DNA of 64,000 nt, from the NCBI GenBank assembly GCA_905196835.1, contig CAJJWN010000010.1, positions 22,523 through 86,522 on the forward strand, written 5' to 3'. Below are positions 9,581 through 21,600 of the stretch, in pieces. A program made the position numbers and the translations under genes. Source of the stretch: an uncultured Prevotella sp. Lineage in GTDB: Bacteria > Bacteroidota > Bacteroidia > Bacteroidales > Bacteroidaceae. Within the stretch, counting starts at the first letter, position 1. Each line of letters begins with the position of its first letter. Under the pieces are notes generated by a model, which was not told the origin of the DNA, searched no databases, and worked only from the letters and a program-made list of their open reading frames with translations.

Positions 9581-9805
9581 TTACTCTATGCTTATGACAT
9601 AAGGCAGGTTTAATATTTTCAGCTTCTCGGCATCGTCTATGAGTACAAATGCATGGCCGTTTTCGGTAAGTTGCGGCAGTTTTATTCCATCAACACTGAT
9701 TTCGTTCATTGGCAATTCGCATCTTATGCCAATGGCGCAGAGTTGCTGAACTGTTTTTAGCTCACAGCCTTCATGTATTTTTATCTTCCTCCATTGCTTG
9801 CCCAT
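9581..9805 (-). CDS. Small hypothetical protein (74 aa)
   Basis: A 74-residue protein starting MGKQWRKIKIHEGCELKT, with mixed charge and no membrane segment or signal. I do not recognise the family. Its stop lies three bases from the convergent glycosyltransferase, and its start lies downstream (on the same strand) of tRNA-Lys and that tRNA's terminator. Amino-acid composition and tight packing argue that it is real, but there is no domain evidence. Confidence 0.5.
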   Translation of the reverse strand: MGKQWRKIKIHEGCELKTVQQLCAIGIRCELPMNEISVDGIKLPQLTENGHAFVLIDDAEKLKILNLPYVISIE

Positions 9806-9879
9806 ATCAATTTATAAGAGCAGCTTTTTCTCGCTTCTCTATATGTGATTTATCGTCCGGTTGAATTGTCCTTAAAAAC

Positions 9880-9927
9880 AAAAGAGCCTTTAGTAAGCCG
9901 CTTGGTTGGCTTATTAAAAGCTCTTTT
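9880..9927 (-). terminator. Terminator downstream of tRNA-Lys
   Basis: Near-perfect inverted repeat (AAAAGAGC...TAAGCC against GGCTTA...GCTCTTTT) just after the tRNA 3' end on the minus strand, followed in that direction by TTTTGTTTTT. This is a rho-independent terminator for the tRNA transcript. Confidence 0.8.
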
Positions 9928-9929
9928 CG

Positions 9930-10002
9930 TACGCCTGCAGGGGCTCGAACCCTGGACCCTCTGATTAAGAGTCAGATGCTCTACCAACTGAGCTACAAGC
10001 GC
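9930..10002 (-). tRNA. tRNA-Lys (anticodon CUU)
   Basis: A 73-nt cloverleaf on the minus strand. It has a GCGCTTG acceptor arm, a D-arm AGCTCAGTTGGTAGAGC, an anticodon loop CTCTTAA (anticodon CTT, reading AAG) and a T-arm with GGTTCGAGCC, and the discriminator base is A. CCA is not encoded. An upstream promoter and a downstream terminator frame it as a single-gene unit. No integrase gene or att-like duplication is visible beside it, so it does not look like the insertion site of the mobile elements further right. Confidence 0.95.
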
Positions 10003-10033
10003 GTCCGCATTTGTTATTTCTCAAATGCGAGTG

Positions 10034-10065
10034 CAAAGGTAGGCATTATATTTCAAACCGCCAAA
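10034..10065 (-). promoter_or_regulatory. Promoter of tRNA-Lys
   Basis: On the minus strand TTTG (10062-10065) is followed after 20 bp by TACCTTTG (10034-10041). This is a textbook Bacteroidetes primary sigma promoter, about 30 bp before the tRNA 5' end. Confidence 0.75.
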
Positions 10066-10163
10066 TGTTTTGCGAAATATTTTTGATGTTTTTTCATGTT
10101 TATTTGCCGATAGAGATATGGCCTTTTTGTGCTACGTGTATAAGTGGTTGATGTTCAGTGTGT

Positions 10164-10240
10164 TGTAAAATGCGGCCTTTCACATTGTAAAAGACGGCCT
10201 TTGACTGTCTGAAAGGTGGCCTTTAGCGTTGCGTTTTGCC
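10164..10240. repeat. Array of aaagacggccttt-type units
   Basis: Three consecutive units of the form tgtaaaatgcggccttt, tgtaaaagacggccttt and gaaaggtggccttt, spaced about 20-22 bp apart, upstream of the GH28 promoter. The same unit family forms arrays at 15150, 22755, 24141 and 35180. Confidence 0.7.
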
Positions 10241-10303
10241 GTGAGTTGTTTTTTGCCTGTTTGAGTGTTGTAATGCCGTATGTCACTTAAAAAACGTTTA
10301 ATG

Positions 10304-10335
10304 TTTGGAAATGTCTTGAAGTTGCGCTATCTTTG
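10304..10335 (+). promoter_or_regulatory. Promoter of the GH28 gene
   Basis: TTTG at 10304-10307, a 20-bp spacer and TATCTTTG at 10328-10335 match the Bacteroidetes consensus. The ATG lies 40 bp further at 10375. Confidence 0.75.
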
Positions 10336-10374
10336 CAAGGTATACCATATAAAACTTATAAACTAATCAGAAAC

Positions 10375-11793
10375 ATGAGAAAAACTATTCTATCGTTGCT
10401 TGCCGCCGTGTTTGCGGCGGGTGTGGCGTGCGCAAAGGATTATGGCGCGTATTACAGTGGTTTGCCGGTAGATATGCCGGTAGTGAAGGCTCCGTCAATT
10501 CCGGCCAATACGGTCAATATAAAAGACTTCGGTGGTGTTGGCGACGGGCAGACGCTCAACACTGAGGCGTTTCGCAAGGCGATAAGCGTGCTTGAAAAGA
10601 AGGGTGGGGGACGGCTCGTCGTGCCTGCCGGGATATGGATGTCGGGGCTGATTTCGCTGAAAGACAACATCGACCTGCATCTTGAGAAGAATGCCGTGCT
10701 GATGGCTTCGCCCGACAAGAGCCTTTTTGTGAAAGAAAAGGACGGCAAGAAGGATTCTAAGTGTACGCCCATGATTAGCGCGAGCAAGCGCAGGAACGTC
10801 TGCATCACGGGCCAGGGCGTAATCGACGGCAACGGTGCGTACTGGCGTCCGGTGAAGCGCGCAAAGGTGAGCGATGTCGAGTGGAAGGAGTTTCTTTACA
10901 TGGGCGGCACGGTAGTAGAGGACGGTAAGCTGTGGTTCCCATTCAACCTGAAAGGCTACGCCAACATTGCCGACACGCCGGAGGAGCAGGAGAAGATGCG
11001 CAATCATTTCATCAGGTTCACCGATTGCGAGAACGTACTTGTAGAGGGCGTGACGATACAGAACTCACCGAAGTTCCACCTCATCCCCACGCGCTGCAAC
11101 AACGTGATTGTTGACGGTGTTACGATACGCTGTCCGTGGAACGCGCAGAACGGCGACGCGCTCGACATCAGTTCGTGCAGGAACGTGCTCATCGTGAACA
11201 ACACAATAGATGCAGGCGACGACGGCATCTGCATGAAGGGCGGTGCAGGCGAGCAGGGCGTGAAGTATGGCCCGTGCGAGAATATATTGATAGAGAACAA
11301 TGCCGTTTTCCACGCCCACGGAGGCTTTGTAATCGGTTCCGAATATTCCGGCGGCATGAAAAACATCGTGGTGCGCAACAACCGCTTCAGCGGCACTGAC
11401 ACCGGGTTGCGCTTCAAGAGCGGCATAGGACGCGGCGGAAAGACAGAGGGCATTTACATAAGCGACATTTATATGACTGACATTAAGGACGAAGCGATAG
11501 TCTTTGAGTGTACTTACATGGATAAAAAGTATAGTGTCAAGGATGACAAGGGCGATGGCAAGGCCGTTGTTCCGAAGGATGCGCCTTTCGTTCCGGAGTT
11601 CAGCGACATCCACATATCTAACGTGGTGTGCCGGAACGTGAAGACTGCCGTAGCCGTAACGGGACTTCCCGGCCTGGAGTGTGTGCACGATGTTACGATA
11701 GAAAATTCAACGTTCTATTACACGAAGAATGCCAAGGAAATAAAGGACAATCCTGAAATAACGATTGTGAATACCGAGTTTGTGGAAATATAA
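10375..11793 (+). CDS. GH28 polygalacturonase-family glycosidase
   Basis: A 472-residue secreted right-handed beta-helix glycosidase that hydrolyses alpha-galacturonosyl bonds in pectin. A signal peptide (MRKTILSLLAAVFAAGVACA) is followed by the pectin-lyase-fold start (VNIKDFGGVGDGQTLNTEAF). The GH28 catalytic motifs are in order: NGDALD, AGDDGICMKGG (paired Asp), AHGGFVIGSE, and RFKSG. I chose the ATG at 10375 because it begins the signal peptide and follows the promoter. It is alone in its transcription unit, and substrate subtype (homogalacturonan or rhamnogalacturonan) is uncertain. Confidence 0.92.
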   Translation: MRKTILSLLAAVFAAGVACAKDYGAYYSGLPVDMPVVKAPSIPANTVNIKDFGGVGDGQTLNTEAFRKAISVLEKKGGGRLVVPAGIWMSGLISLKDNIDLHLEKNAVLMASPDKSLFVKEKDGKKDSKCTPMISASKRRNVCITGQGVIDGNGAYWRPVKRAKVSDVEWKEFLYMGGTVVEDGKLWFPFNLKGYANIADTPEEQEKMRNHFIRFTDCENVLVEGVTIQNSPKFHLIPTRCNNVIVDGVTIRCPWNAQNGDALDISSCRNVLIVNNTIDAGDDGICMKGGAGEQGVKYGPCENILIENNAVFHAHGGFVIGSEYSGGMKNIVVRNNRFSGTDTGLRFKSGIGRGGKTEGIYISDIYMTDIKDEAIVFECTYMDKKYSVKDDKGDGKAVVPKDAPFVPEFSDIHISNVVCRNVKTAVAVTGLPGLECVHDVTIENSTFYYTKNAKEIKDNPEITIVNTEFVEI

Positions 11794-11794
11794 A

Positions 11795-11921
11795 AAGCAG
11801 ACAAGCGACAAGTTGACAAGCAGACAATGGTATTTGCCATCGCCCGTGCAACAAAAAAAGTTGACAAGCGGCAGGGCAAACACCCTTGTCTGCTTGTCAA
11901 CTTATAGCTTGTCTGCTTATA
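11795..11921. repeat. Palindromic GACAAGCAGACAAG element between convergent genes
   Basis: Left arm copies of agcagacaagc and gttgacaagcagacaa are mirrored by ttgtctgcttgtcaac and gcttgtctgct in the right arm, making a long hairpin of about 35-bp arms with few mismatches and a roughly 60-nt loop. It separates the convergent GH28 and WcaJ-like genes and could terminate both. The same sequence family lies in frame inside two PUL enzyme genes (26760 and 36878). Confidence 0.8.
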
Positions 11922-11922
11922 A

Positions 11923-13335
11923 TCAGTACGCTTTGTCGTCACCGTGTATGGCGTCTGTCACCGTCTTCAGCATGATTTCAATGTCCAGCCATAAGCTCCA
12001 GTGCTCTATGTACCAGATGTCTTTCTCCACACGGCGGCGCATGTCGTCTACTGTCTTCGTCTCTCCGCGTTCGCCGTGAGTCTGCGCCCAACCCGTAATG
12101 CCGGGCTTGACGTAGTGGCGTGTCATGTAGTCTGGAATCAGTTCAGAGTAGTAATCAGTGTGCGCCAGCATGTGTGGACGCGGCCCAACGATGCTCATGT
12201 CGCCATTAAGCACGTTGATGAACTGCGGCAGTTCGTCGATGTTTGTATGCCGCATGAACGCTCCCCATTTCGTCACGCGCGGGTCGTTCTTGACGGCCTG
12301 TACGGTGTCGGAGTCTTTGTTCACCTTCATGCTACGGAATTTGTAGCAGTAGAAGTCGCGTCCGTCATACCCGGTTCTCTTCTGTTTGAAGAACAACGGC
12401 CCCGGCATCGTTATCTTCGAGACGATGTACACGACGGCGAGTATGAACGGGAACAGCGTGCATAGGAAGAGCAGCGACACTATGACATCAAACACGCGCT
12501 TCTTAATCCTGTTGCGCATGTTGAGCAGCGGCTCGTTGTATTGTGACAATACGTATATGTCGCCAAACTCTTTTACTTTGGCTTTTCTAAATTCTCCGAA
12601 GAATGTTGACGGCATGTAGTACACGCGTATCATAGACTTGTCGCACAACCTCGTCAGCATCTTGAAACCGGCAGTTCCTGACGGCACTTCGCTTATGTAA
12701 AGTTCGTCTACGTGGTTTTTCGCGATGAAGTCCATTATGTCGTTTTTGTCTCCCAGTCTTACCAGTTCGTCCCCGGTAGATTTGCTTGTCAGCGGCTGGC
12801 TGTCAGGGCGCGCGAAATATCCCAACAGTCTGTAGCCGTTCCATTCGTCGGTCATTATGTCGGCGGCTTTCTGTGCCATTTCGCTTGCCCCGAGTATCAG
12901 TGTCTTCACCGTGTCATGGCCGCTGCTTCTAAGCTGTTTTATGTATTTGCGCAGGAAAAGCCTTTCTATGCTTGTTACGATGAATATTGCCGTTCCAAGG
13001 AATATCATCGACCAGAAGCCGGGTATCTTGGCATAAGAGAACATTCCGAGGAACGATGTGTACAGTATGATGAATGCCAGTGACGTGCGCGACGTGTTCT
13101 TGAGTACTCTTGCAGAAGGTGACAGCCTGTGGTGCAGACTTATTGTTATGGCTTGCAATGCTATGATGTAAGCCACGTTGGCTATTATTATATATGTGGC
13201 AAAGTGCTCTTCCCATTCAAGATATGGGAACCAGCCAAGTATGTAAGACAACAGGAAGACTATGTTGAATGTCAACCAGTCGATAACGGATAGCAATATG
13301 TCTAGTTTAAATGTTCGGTCGAATGCGGATGCCAT
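11923..13335 (-). CDS. WcaJ/WbaP-type undecaprenyl-phosphate sugar-phosphate transferase
   Basis: A 470-residue polyprenyl glycosylphosphotransferase that starts polysaccharide repeat units by placing a sugar phosphate on undecaprenyl phosphate. Four to five N-terminal membrane helices come first, then a nucleotide-binding-like middle domain (TLILGASEMAQKAADIM) and a C-terminal PF02397 domain (KRVFDVIVSLLFL, PGPLFFKQKRTGYDG, YKFRSM, IDELPQFINVLNGDMSIVGP, KPGITGWAQ). Full length. It may initiate the unit assembled by the locus at 1-9577, which has no other initiating enzyme in view. Confidence 0.92.
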   Translation of the reverse strand: MASAFDRTFKLDILLSVIDWLTFNIVFLLSYILGWFPYLEWEEHFATYIIIANVAYIIALQAITISLHHRLSPSARVLKNTSRTSLAFIILYTSFLGMFSYAKIPGFWSMIFLGTAIFIVTSIERLFLRKYIKQLRSSGHDTVKTLILGASEMAQKAADIMTDEWNGYRLLGYFARPDSQPLTSKSTGDELVRLGDKNDIMDFIAKNHVDELYISEVPSGTAGFKMLTRLCDKSMIRVYYMPSTFFGEFRKAKVKEFGDIYVLSQYNEPLLNMRNRIKKRVFDVIVSLLFLCTLFPFILAVVYIVSKITMPGPLFFKQKRTGYDGRDFYCYKFRSMKVNKDSDTVQAVKNDPRVTKWGAFMRHTNIDELPQFINVLNGDMSIVGPRPHMLAHTDYYSELIPDYMTRHYVKPGITGWAQTHGERGETKTVDDMRRRVEKDIWYIEHWSLWLDIEIMLKTVTDAIHGDDKAY

Positions 13336-13362
13336 AAGCCTTTAAAATGCTTTTCTGAATGG

Positions 13363-13393
13363 CAAAGATAATGAAAAATATATTATCGGCAAA
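13363..13393 (-). promoter_or_regulatory. Promoter of the WcaJ-type gene
   Basis: On the minus strand TTTG (13390-13393), a 19-bp spacer and TATCTTTG (13363-13370), 28 bp before the start codon. Confidence 0.7.
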
Positions 13394-13414
13394 GAAAATA
13401 CGGAAAAAATGCAT

Positions 13415-13422
13415 TACCTTTG
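13415..13422 (+). promoter_or_regulatory. -7 box upstream of the GltD-like gene
   Basis: TACCTTTG matches the Bacteroidetes -7 element and lies 30 bp before the ATG at 13453. No good TTTG is seen at the right distance, so only the -7 box is called. Confidence 0.45.
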
Positions 13423-13452
13423 CATTATAGACAAATCAAAAATGTACTGAAA

Positions 13453-14799
13453 ATGGAAGAACAGAAGCAACTTTTTCACGAAGTAAATGAAGGGTACACC
13501 ATGCTTGAGGCCATTAACGAGGCCAAGCGCTGCCTGCATTGCAAGATACCGCAATGCCAGAAAGGGTGTCCGATAAGCCATGACATACCTGACTGGATAC
13601 ATGAGTTGTCTATGGGCAATCTTGGTAATGCCATGAGGATAATCAACGACAAGAGCAACCTGCCTGCCGTATGCGGCCGCGTATGTCCGCACGAGAAGCA
13701 GTGTGAGGGCCATTGCGTGCTGGCAAAGAAGGGCCAGGGCATACACGTGGGCAAGCTGGAGCGTTTTATTGCCGACTTTGACGGCAATATGGGTCTTATT
13801 CGCGAGAAGCTCCAGCCGAAGACGCGCGGACGGGTGGCGGTCATCGGTTCGGGCCCTGCCGGACTTACCATAGCGGGCGACTTGGCGCGTCAGGGTTTCA
13901 ACATAGAGATATTTGAGATGGAGCCGGAGCCGGGCGGCGTGCTCATGTTCGGCATACCGGAGTACAGGTTGCCGAAGGAGGTGGTGCGCCGCGAGATAAA
14001 GAAGATTGAGGAGCTTGGCGTAGTGTTCCATTGCAATACCACCATCGGCACCGACCTGAACATAGACCAGCTGTTCGAGCAGGGTTTCGACGCTATCTTC
14101 ATGGGAACGGGTACGGTTAAGCCGCGCAAGCCCGACATTCCCGGGCGCAATCTCCGCGGTGTGCGCCAGGCCGTGTATTTCCTGCGTAAGGTTAGTCTTT
14201 ATAATGAAGGCAGCATAGAGCGTGAGGATGTGCCGGTGCATGAGGGCGACCGTGTGTTCGTACTCGGGTGTGGCAATACGGCCATAGACGCTGCCAGGAC
14301 GGCCATACGCATGGGTGCCAGGTCGGTGGAGATAGTCTATCACAGGACTATCAATGACATGAGCGCGCTGCGTTCTGAATATGATGAAGCAGTAGAAGAG
14401 GGCGTAAAGTTCAACTGGGAGTCGAACATCGTCGAGATACTCGACATGGACGGCACGCTAAGCGGTGTCGTGATAGAGCACAACGGCGAGCGGCGTACGG
14501 AGAAGGCAGACAAGGTGCTGATGGCGATTGGCTCCGTTCCGGCCAGCCGCATCGTGTCAACTACCAAGGGCATCGACGTTGACGAGAGCGGATATGTGCT
14601 TACGCGCGACGTGCCTTGCGGCATGACCAGCCGTAAGGGCGTGTTCGCCGGGGGCGATGTGGTAAACCGTCCGTCTACCGTAGTGCTTGCCATGCGCGAC
14701 GCCAAGAAGGTGGCCGAGGGCATAGCGCAGTATGTGGACGCGGTGAAGCTGCTTGAGGCTATCAACCTGAAAGAGCATCTTACGAAAGACAACGCCTGA
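13453..14799 (+). CDS. GltD-like NAD(P)H glutamate synthase small subunit / FAD oxidoreductase
   Basis: A 448-residue flavoprotein of the GltD/DPD family. The N-terminal cysteine clusters (CLHCKIPQCQKGCPISHDIP and VCGRVCPHEKQCEGHC) bind two 4Fe-4S centres. They are followed by the FAD-binding GSGPAGLTIAGDLARQG, the NAD(P)-binding GCGNTAIDAARTAIRMGA, and the C-terminal FAD motif GVFAGGDVVNRPSTVV. It transfers electrons from NAD(P)H. In Bacteroidales and Firmicutes such stand-alone proteins are usually annotated as GltA/GltD or paired with SudB/HydB-like subunits. No large subunit is adjacent, so its partner is unknown. The ATG at 13453 is preferred because the family begins at MEEQKQ-like sequence. 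Confidence 0.88.
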   Translation: MEEQKQLFHEVNEGYTMLEAINEAKRCLHCKIPQCQKGCPISHDIPDWIHELSMGNLGNAMRIINDKSNLPAVCGRVCPHEKQCEGHCVLAKKGQGIHVGKLERFIADFDGNMGLIREKLQPKTRGRVAVIGSGPAGLTIAGDLARQGFNIEIFEMEPEPGGVLMFGIPEYRLPKEVVRREIKKIEELGVVFHCNTTIGTDLNIDQLFEQGFDAIFMGTGTVKPRKPDIPGRNLRGVRQAVYFLRKVSLYNEGSIEREDVPVHEGDRVFVLGCGNTAIDAARTAIRMGARSVEIVYHRTINDMSALRSEYDEAVEEGVKFNWESNIVEILDMDGTLSGVVIEHNGERRTEKADKVLMAIGSVPASRIVSTTKGIDVDESGYVLTRDVPCGMTSRKGVFAGGDVVNRPSTVVLAMRDAKKVAEGIAQYVDAVKLLEAINLKEHLTKDNA

Positions 14800-14805
14800 C
14801 GATTA

Positions 14806-15238
14806 ATCATCCTTCATCTTTCACCTTGCGCATATCTTGCTGACAGCCAGATGCTTGCAGGGTGAAAGATGTTTCTTTTTATCTTTCAACGTCTTTCACC
14901 GTCGGCCGGTCGGCGATGGCCATGAAGGATGTTTCCGCATATTGTTTGTTTTCATGCAAAAAGTCATGGCTTTTGTCTGTCATCTGTCATTTATTGGCGT
15001 AATGTGCTGACTATTAGGTTGTTGTAGGCTGACATTAACCGGCGGAAAGTGTCAGCAAAGTGTCAGCCGGTGACATTCCGCCCGTCGGCAACCTGCGCTT
15101 GAAGAAGGCGTATGGCAGATGCTCCATGAGACATTGGTTATTATGTTGTTGCGAAAGGCCGTCGTTTGCCTTGCAAAAGGCCATGTTTCGCCATGCAATA
15201 TGCGGTCTTTTGCAGCGCGATATGCCGCATATTGCAAG
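14806..15238. repeat. Intergenic repeat modules
   Basis: No gene is seen here. A GAAAGATG module (14806-14905) contains an inverted pair CATCTTTCACC/GGTGAAAGATG that could terminate the GltD-like transcript. Next is a TGTCAG/CTGACA block (about 14970-15080), then an aaaggccgtc/gcggtctttt array (15150-15238). All three module types also occur at 2948-3790. Confidence 0.6.
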
Positions 15239-15261
15239 ATGGTTTAAACTGTTGGAAAAAT

Positions 15262-15306
15262 AAAACGGTTGTGCATTTCCGGTTAAGGAGAATGCACAAC
15301 CGTTTT
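15262..15306. terminator. Bidirectional terminator after the GH2 gene
   Basis: Perfect 16-bp arms (aaaacggttgtgcatt and aatgcacaaccgtttt) with a 13-nt loop. The A-rich left edge gives a T-run in minus orientation, so it ends the GH2 message. Confidence 0.85.
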
Positions 15307-15341
15307 TGTTCGTTATGTTCAGCCTTATGGCTGATGTCTGT

Positions 15342-18512
<3,171 letters not shown>

Positions 18513-18623
18513 TCATGATTGTGCAAGTTTAGCGTTTTTCTTCTTAGCCTGATGAGGCGTATTTCGTATAAAAAAAGGCGAATTTCGTATTTTGTGCCGC
18601 CTCTGTTGCCTTCCGCCCGGCAA

Positions 18624-21600
18624 TCACAGACCTTGTACATATTGTTTGGGTGTCACCTTCATTTTGCGCTTAAACGCTTCGCGGAATGTCTTTATGTCGT
18701 TGAAACCACATTGATTGGCTACATTTTCTATGTTGGAGGCTCCGCGCTTGAACATCTGTACGGCCTTGTAAACCTTGTATTCGTTGACAAATTCGATGAG
18801 CGACATGCCCGTTATGGTCTTTACCTTTTTATATAATGCCGAATGGCTCATCGCCAGTTTGTCGGCGAAATAGTCCATGTTAAAGTCCTCGTTGGTAAGG
18901 TTGGCGTCTATCACCTCGCGGCATCGCAGCAGGAAAATCTGCTCTTCCTTGTTGTAAGATTTCTTTTCGGCCGTCAGTTCGCCTGTTATTGCGGCGTTGT
19001 CTGACTGCGCTATCAGCCTGTCGATGCGTGTGCGCAGGTATTTCAGTGATATAGGCTTGGTTACGTAGGCGTCGGCACCGTTGTCAAAAGCCTTTATCAT
19101 ATCTTCTTCAGAGCTTTTGGCGGTGAAGATTGCAACCTTTATCGTCTGTAGTTTTTTGTCCTTTTTCAGTTTCTCAAGCATCTGCATACCGTCCATCTGC
19201 GGCATCATCAGGTCGCAAAGGATGATGTCTGGCAGATGTTTGCGCGCCATGTCAAGCCCTTCTACGCCGTTGTATGCCTTGTATATCTTGAAGTCTGGAG
19301 CAAGATTTCGTTCAAGCAGGTTTACCGTTTCGCGCTCGTCGTCGATTATGAGTATCGAGTGTACGGCGGTAGGGTTGCCTATTGCCCCCTGTCCGTTTGC
19401 TGCTTTGCTTGTGGCGGGATGTGTGGAGTTGTCGTTTTTCGTGTATGTTCCCATCGTCTCAACGGCGTTTGCCTGCTGTATGTCTTCAGCCGTTTCGTCT
19501 TGTCCGGCATGGCGTTTCGGGATGTAGAATATGAATGTTGAGCCGTGTTCCGGCTCGCTTTCCACATGTATTTCGCCTCCGTATAGTTCTACCAACTGCT
19601 TGACGAAGGCCAGTCCCATGCCGTCGCCGCCGCTCTGCCGCATACCACGTTCCGTGCGGAAGAAGTCTTTGAATATGTTTTCCTGCATTTCCTTGAGTAT
19701 GCCTATGCCGTTGTCTTCCACCGAGAACGTCACTTTGTCGGTTCCGTCTTCGACGGTTAGCGTCACATGTCCGCCTTCCCGTGTGTATTTGTAGGCGTTG
19801 CTTATGAGGTTGGAGAGTATGATGTCAAGCTTTTCAGGGTCGAAGCAGGCCTTTATTTCATTGTCCTTGTGCTTGAAGTCGAAGGTTATTTCCTTTTGGC
19901 GGCACATCTCCACGTAGTCGTCAACCATGTTGTTGCAGAAGTCGATGATGTCTCCTTGTCGCAAAGACAGCTTCAGTTTGCCGGAGTCCATCTTACGGAA
20001 GTCTATCACCCTGGTAATCAGTTTGTTCAGCTTTACGGCGCAGCGGTGCATCATTTGCAGGTACGACGATGGCACGCTTACCACAGACGTGCGTGCGCTG
20101 ATAAGGTCTTCAAGCTGCGCCATGATGAGGAATACCGGCGTGCGCAGTTCGTGTGTTATGTTTGCGTAGAAGTTAAGCTTGGCTTCCGACAGCTTTTTCG
20201 TTGCGTCTTTCTCAATCTCGCTTATGCGTATGCGCTGCTTGGCTTTCTGCTGGTTCATCCATACTGATATGCCGGCATACACTGCGATGGCGGCAAGTAT
20301 CGTCCAAAGCAGCGTTGCCCATGTCGTTTTCCACCAAGGCGGAGTCACCGTTATGTAGAGTACGGAAGCCTTGCCCCAGCGGCCGTCGGCATCGGTAGAG
20401 CGTACATATAGCTTATAGCGTCCCGGCGGAACGTTGGTGTATGACACGTTGCGCATGTCGCCAAGGTAACGCCATTCGTCCTCGAGGCCGTCAAGGCGGC
20501 ATGAGAACCTGCGGCTTCCGGGCGTGTGCAGCTCGGGTACGGAAAACGATACGGTAAAGAAGTTCTGGTTGTAAGCCAGGCTGATGTCGCCCGTTCCGCC
20601 GTACAGGTTGAACACGCTGCGGCTCTTGTCCATGAGCGTCAGGTCGTTGAAGTTTACTGCATAAGACGCAGCCGGGTGTCCCAGCTCTGCCGGTTTGAAG
20701 CAAAGCAGGCCGTCGAGCGTGCCCATATATACCGCTCCGTCGTGTGTTGCGGCGGCCGAATATGTGAATGTATGGGGGATGTCGTCGTTTCCGGCATAGC
20801 TTCTGAACATTCTTTCTGTCCTGTCGTAGCTGAACATGCCGCCTCCGTCGGTGCCAATCCATAGCCGGCCCGTGCCGTCCTCGGTTATTGACATGACCTG
20901 TTGCGATGTCAGTCCTTCGGCTATGTCGTGCGGCTTTACGTCGCCTGTGGCCGTATCGAGCGAGTAGAAGCCTATGTTCTCGGCAGTAAACCATACCGTG
21001 CCGTGGGCATCTGCATGGACGTATTTTATCTTGTTCGAGGGCAGGCGAGGCCCGTTGCCTTCTTTTGAAGTGTAGTGTGTCACAACCTTGCGCCGCCGCT
21101 TGTCTATCTTGTATATGCCGCTGGCGTTGGACGAGAGCCATATGTGGCGGCCGTCGGAGCATATTGAAGAGCATGTCACGTTGCCGGTTATCGGTCCGGG
21201 CGAGAACCGGCGGCTCACCTTATTATATATATACAGCTGCGAGCCGCCTACCCAGATGTTGCCCTCGCCGTCGTCAAGCAGGCACCACACGTTGTTGTAG
21301 TCGGCGTTTTCCTTGCTGCTCGGCATGGGCAACAGGGTGAATTTGCCTGTGGACGGCGTGTATTGCACGAGCCCTTTGGTGTAGACGGCCATCCAGAGGC
21401 TTGTCCCGTCGAATGTCATTGACACCACGTTGTCGCCCGGTATGCCGCTGTTGTGTGAGTTGAATGCTGCCGTACGTCCCGTGTTGCGGTCGTAAATGTT
21501 GAGGCCTCCGCCGTCAAGACCGATGTAAATCTTGTCTTTCGTGGGCACTACGGCCGTAACAATGTTGAATGTAAGGTTGCCCGATGCCTTGTCGAGCACG

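Noticed and set aside
9930..10002. tRNA-Lys as integration site of the mobile elements
   Set aside because: The elements lie 30-50 kb away and no partial tRNA copy was noticed near the integrases.
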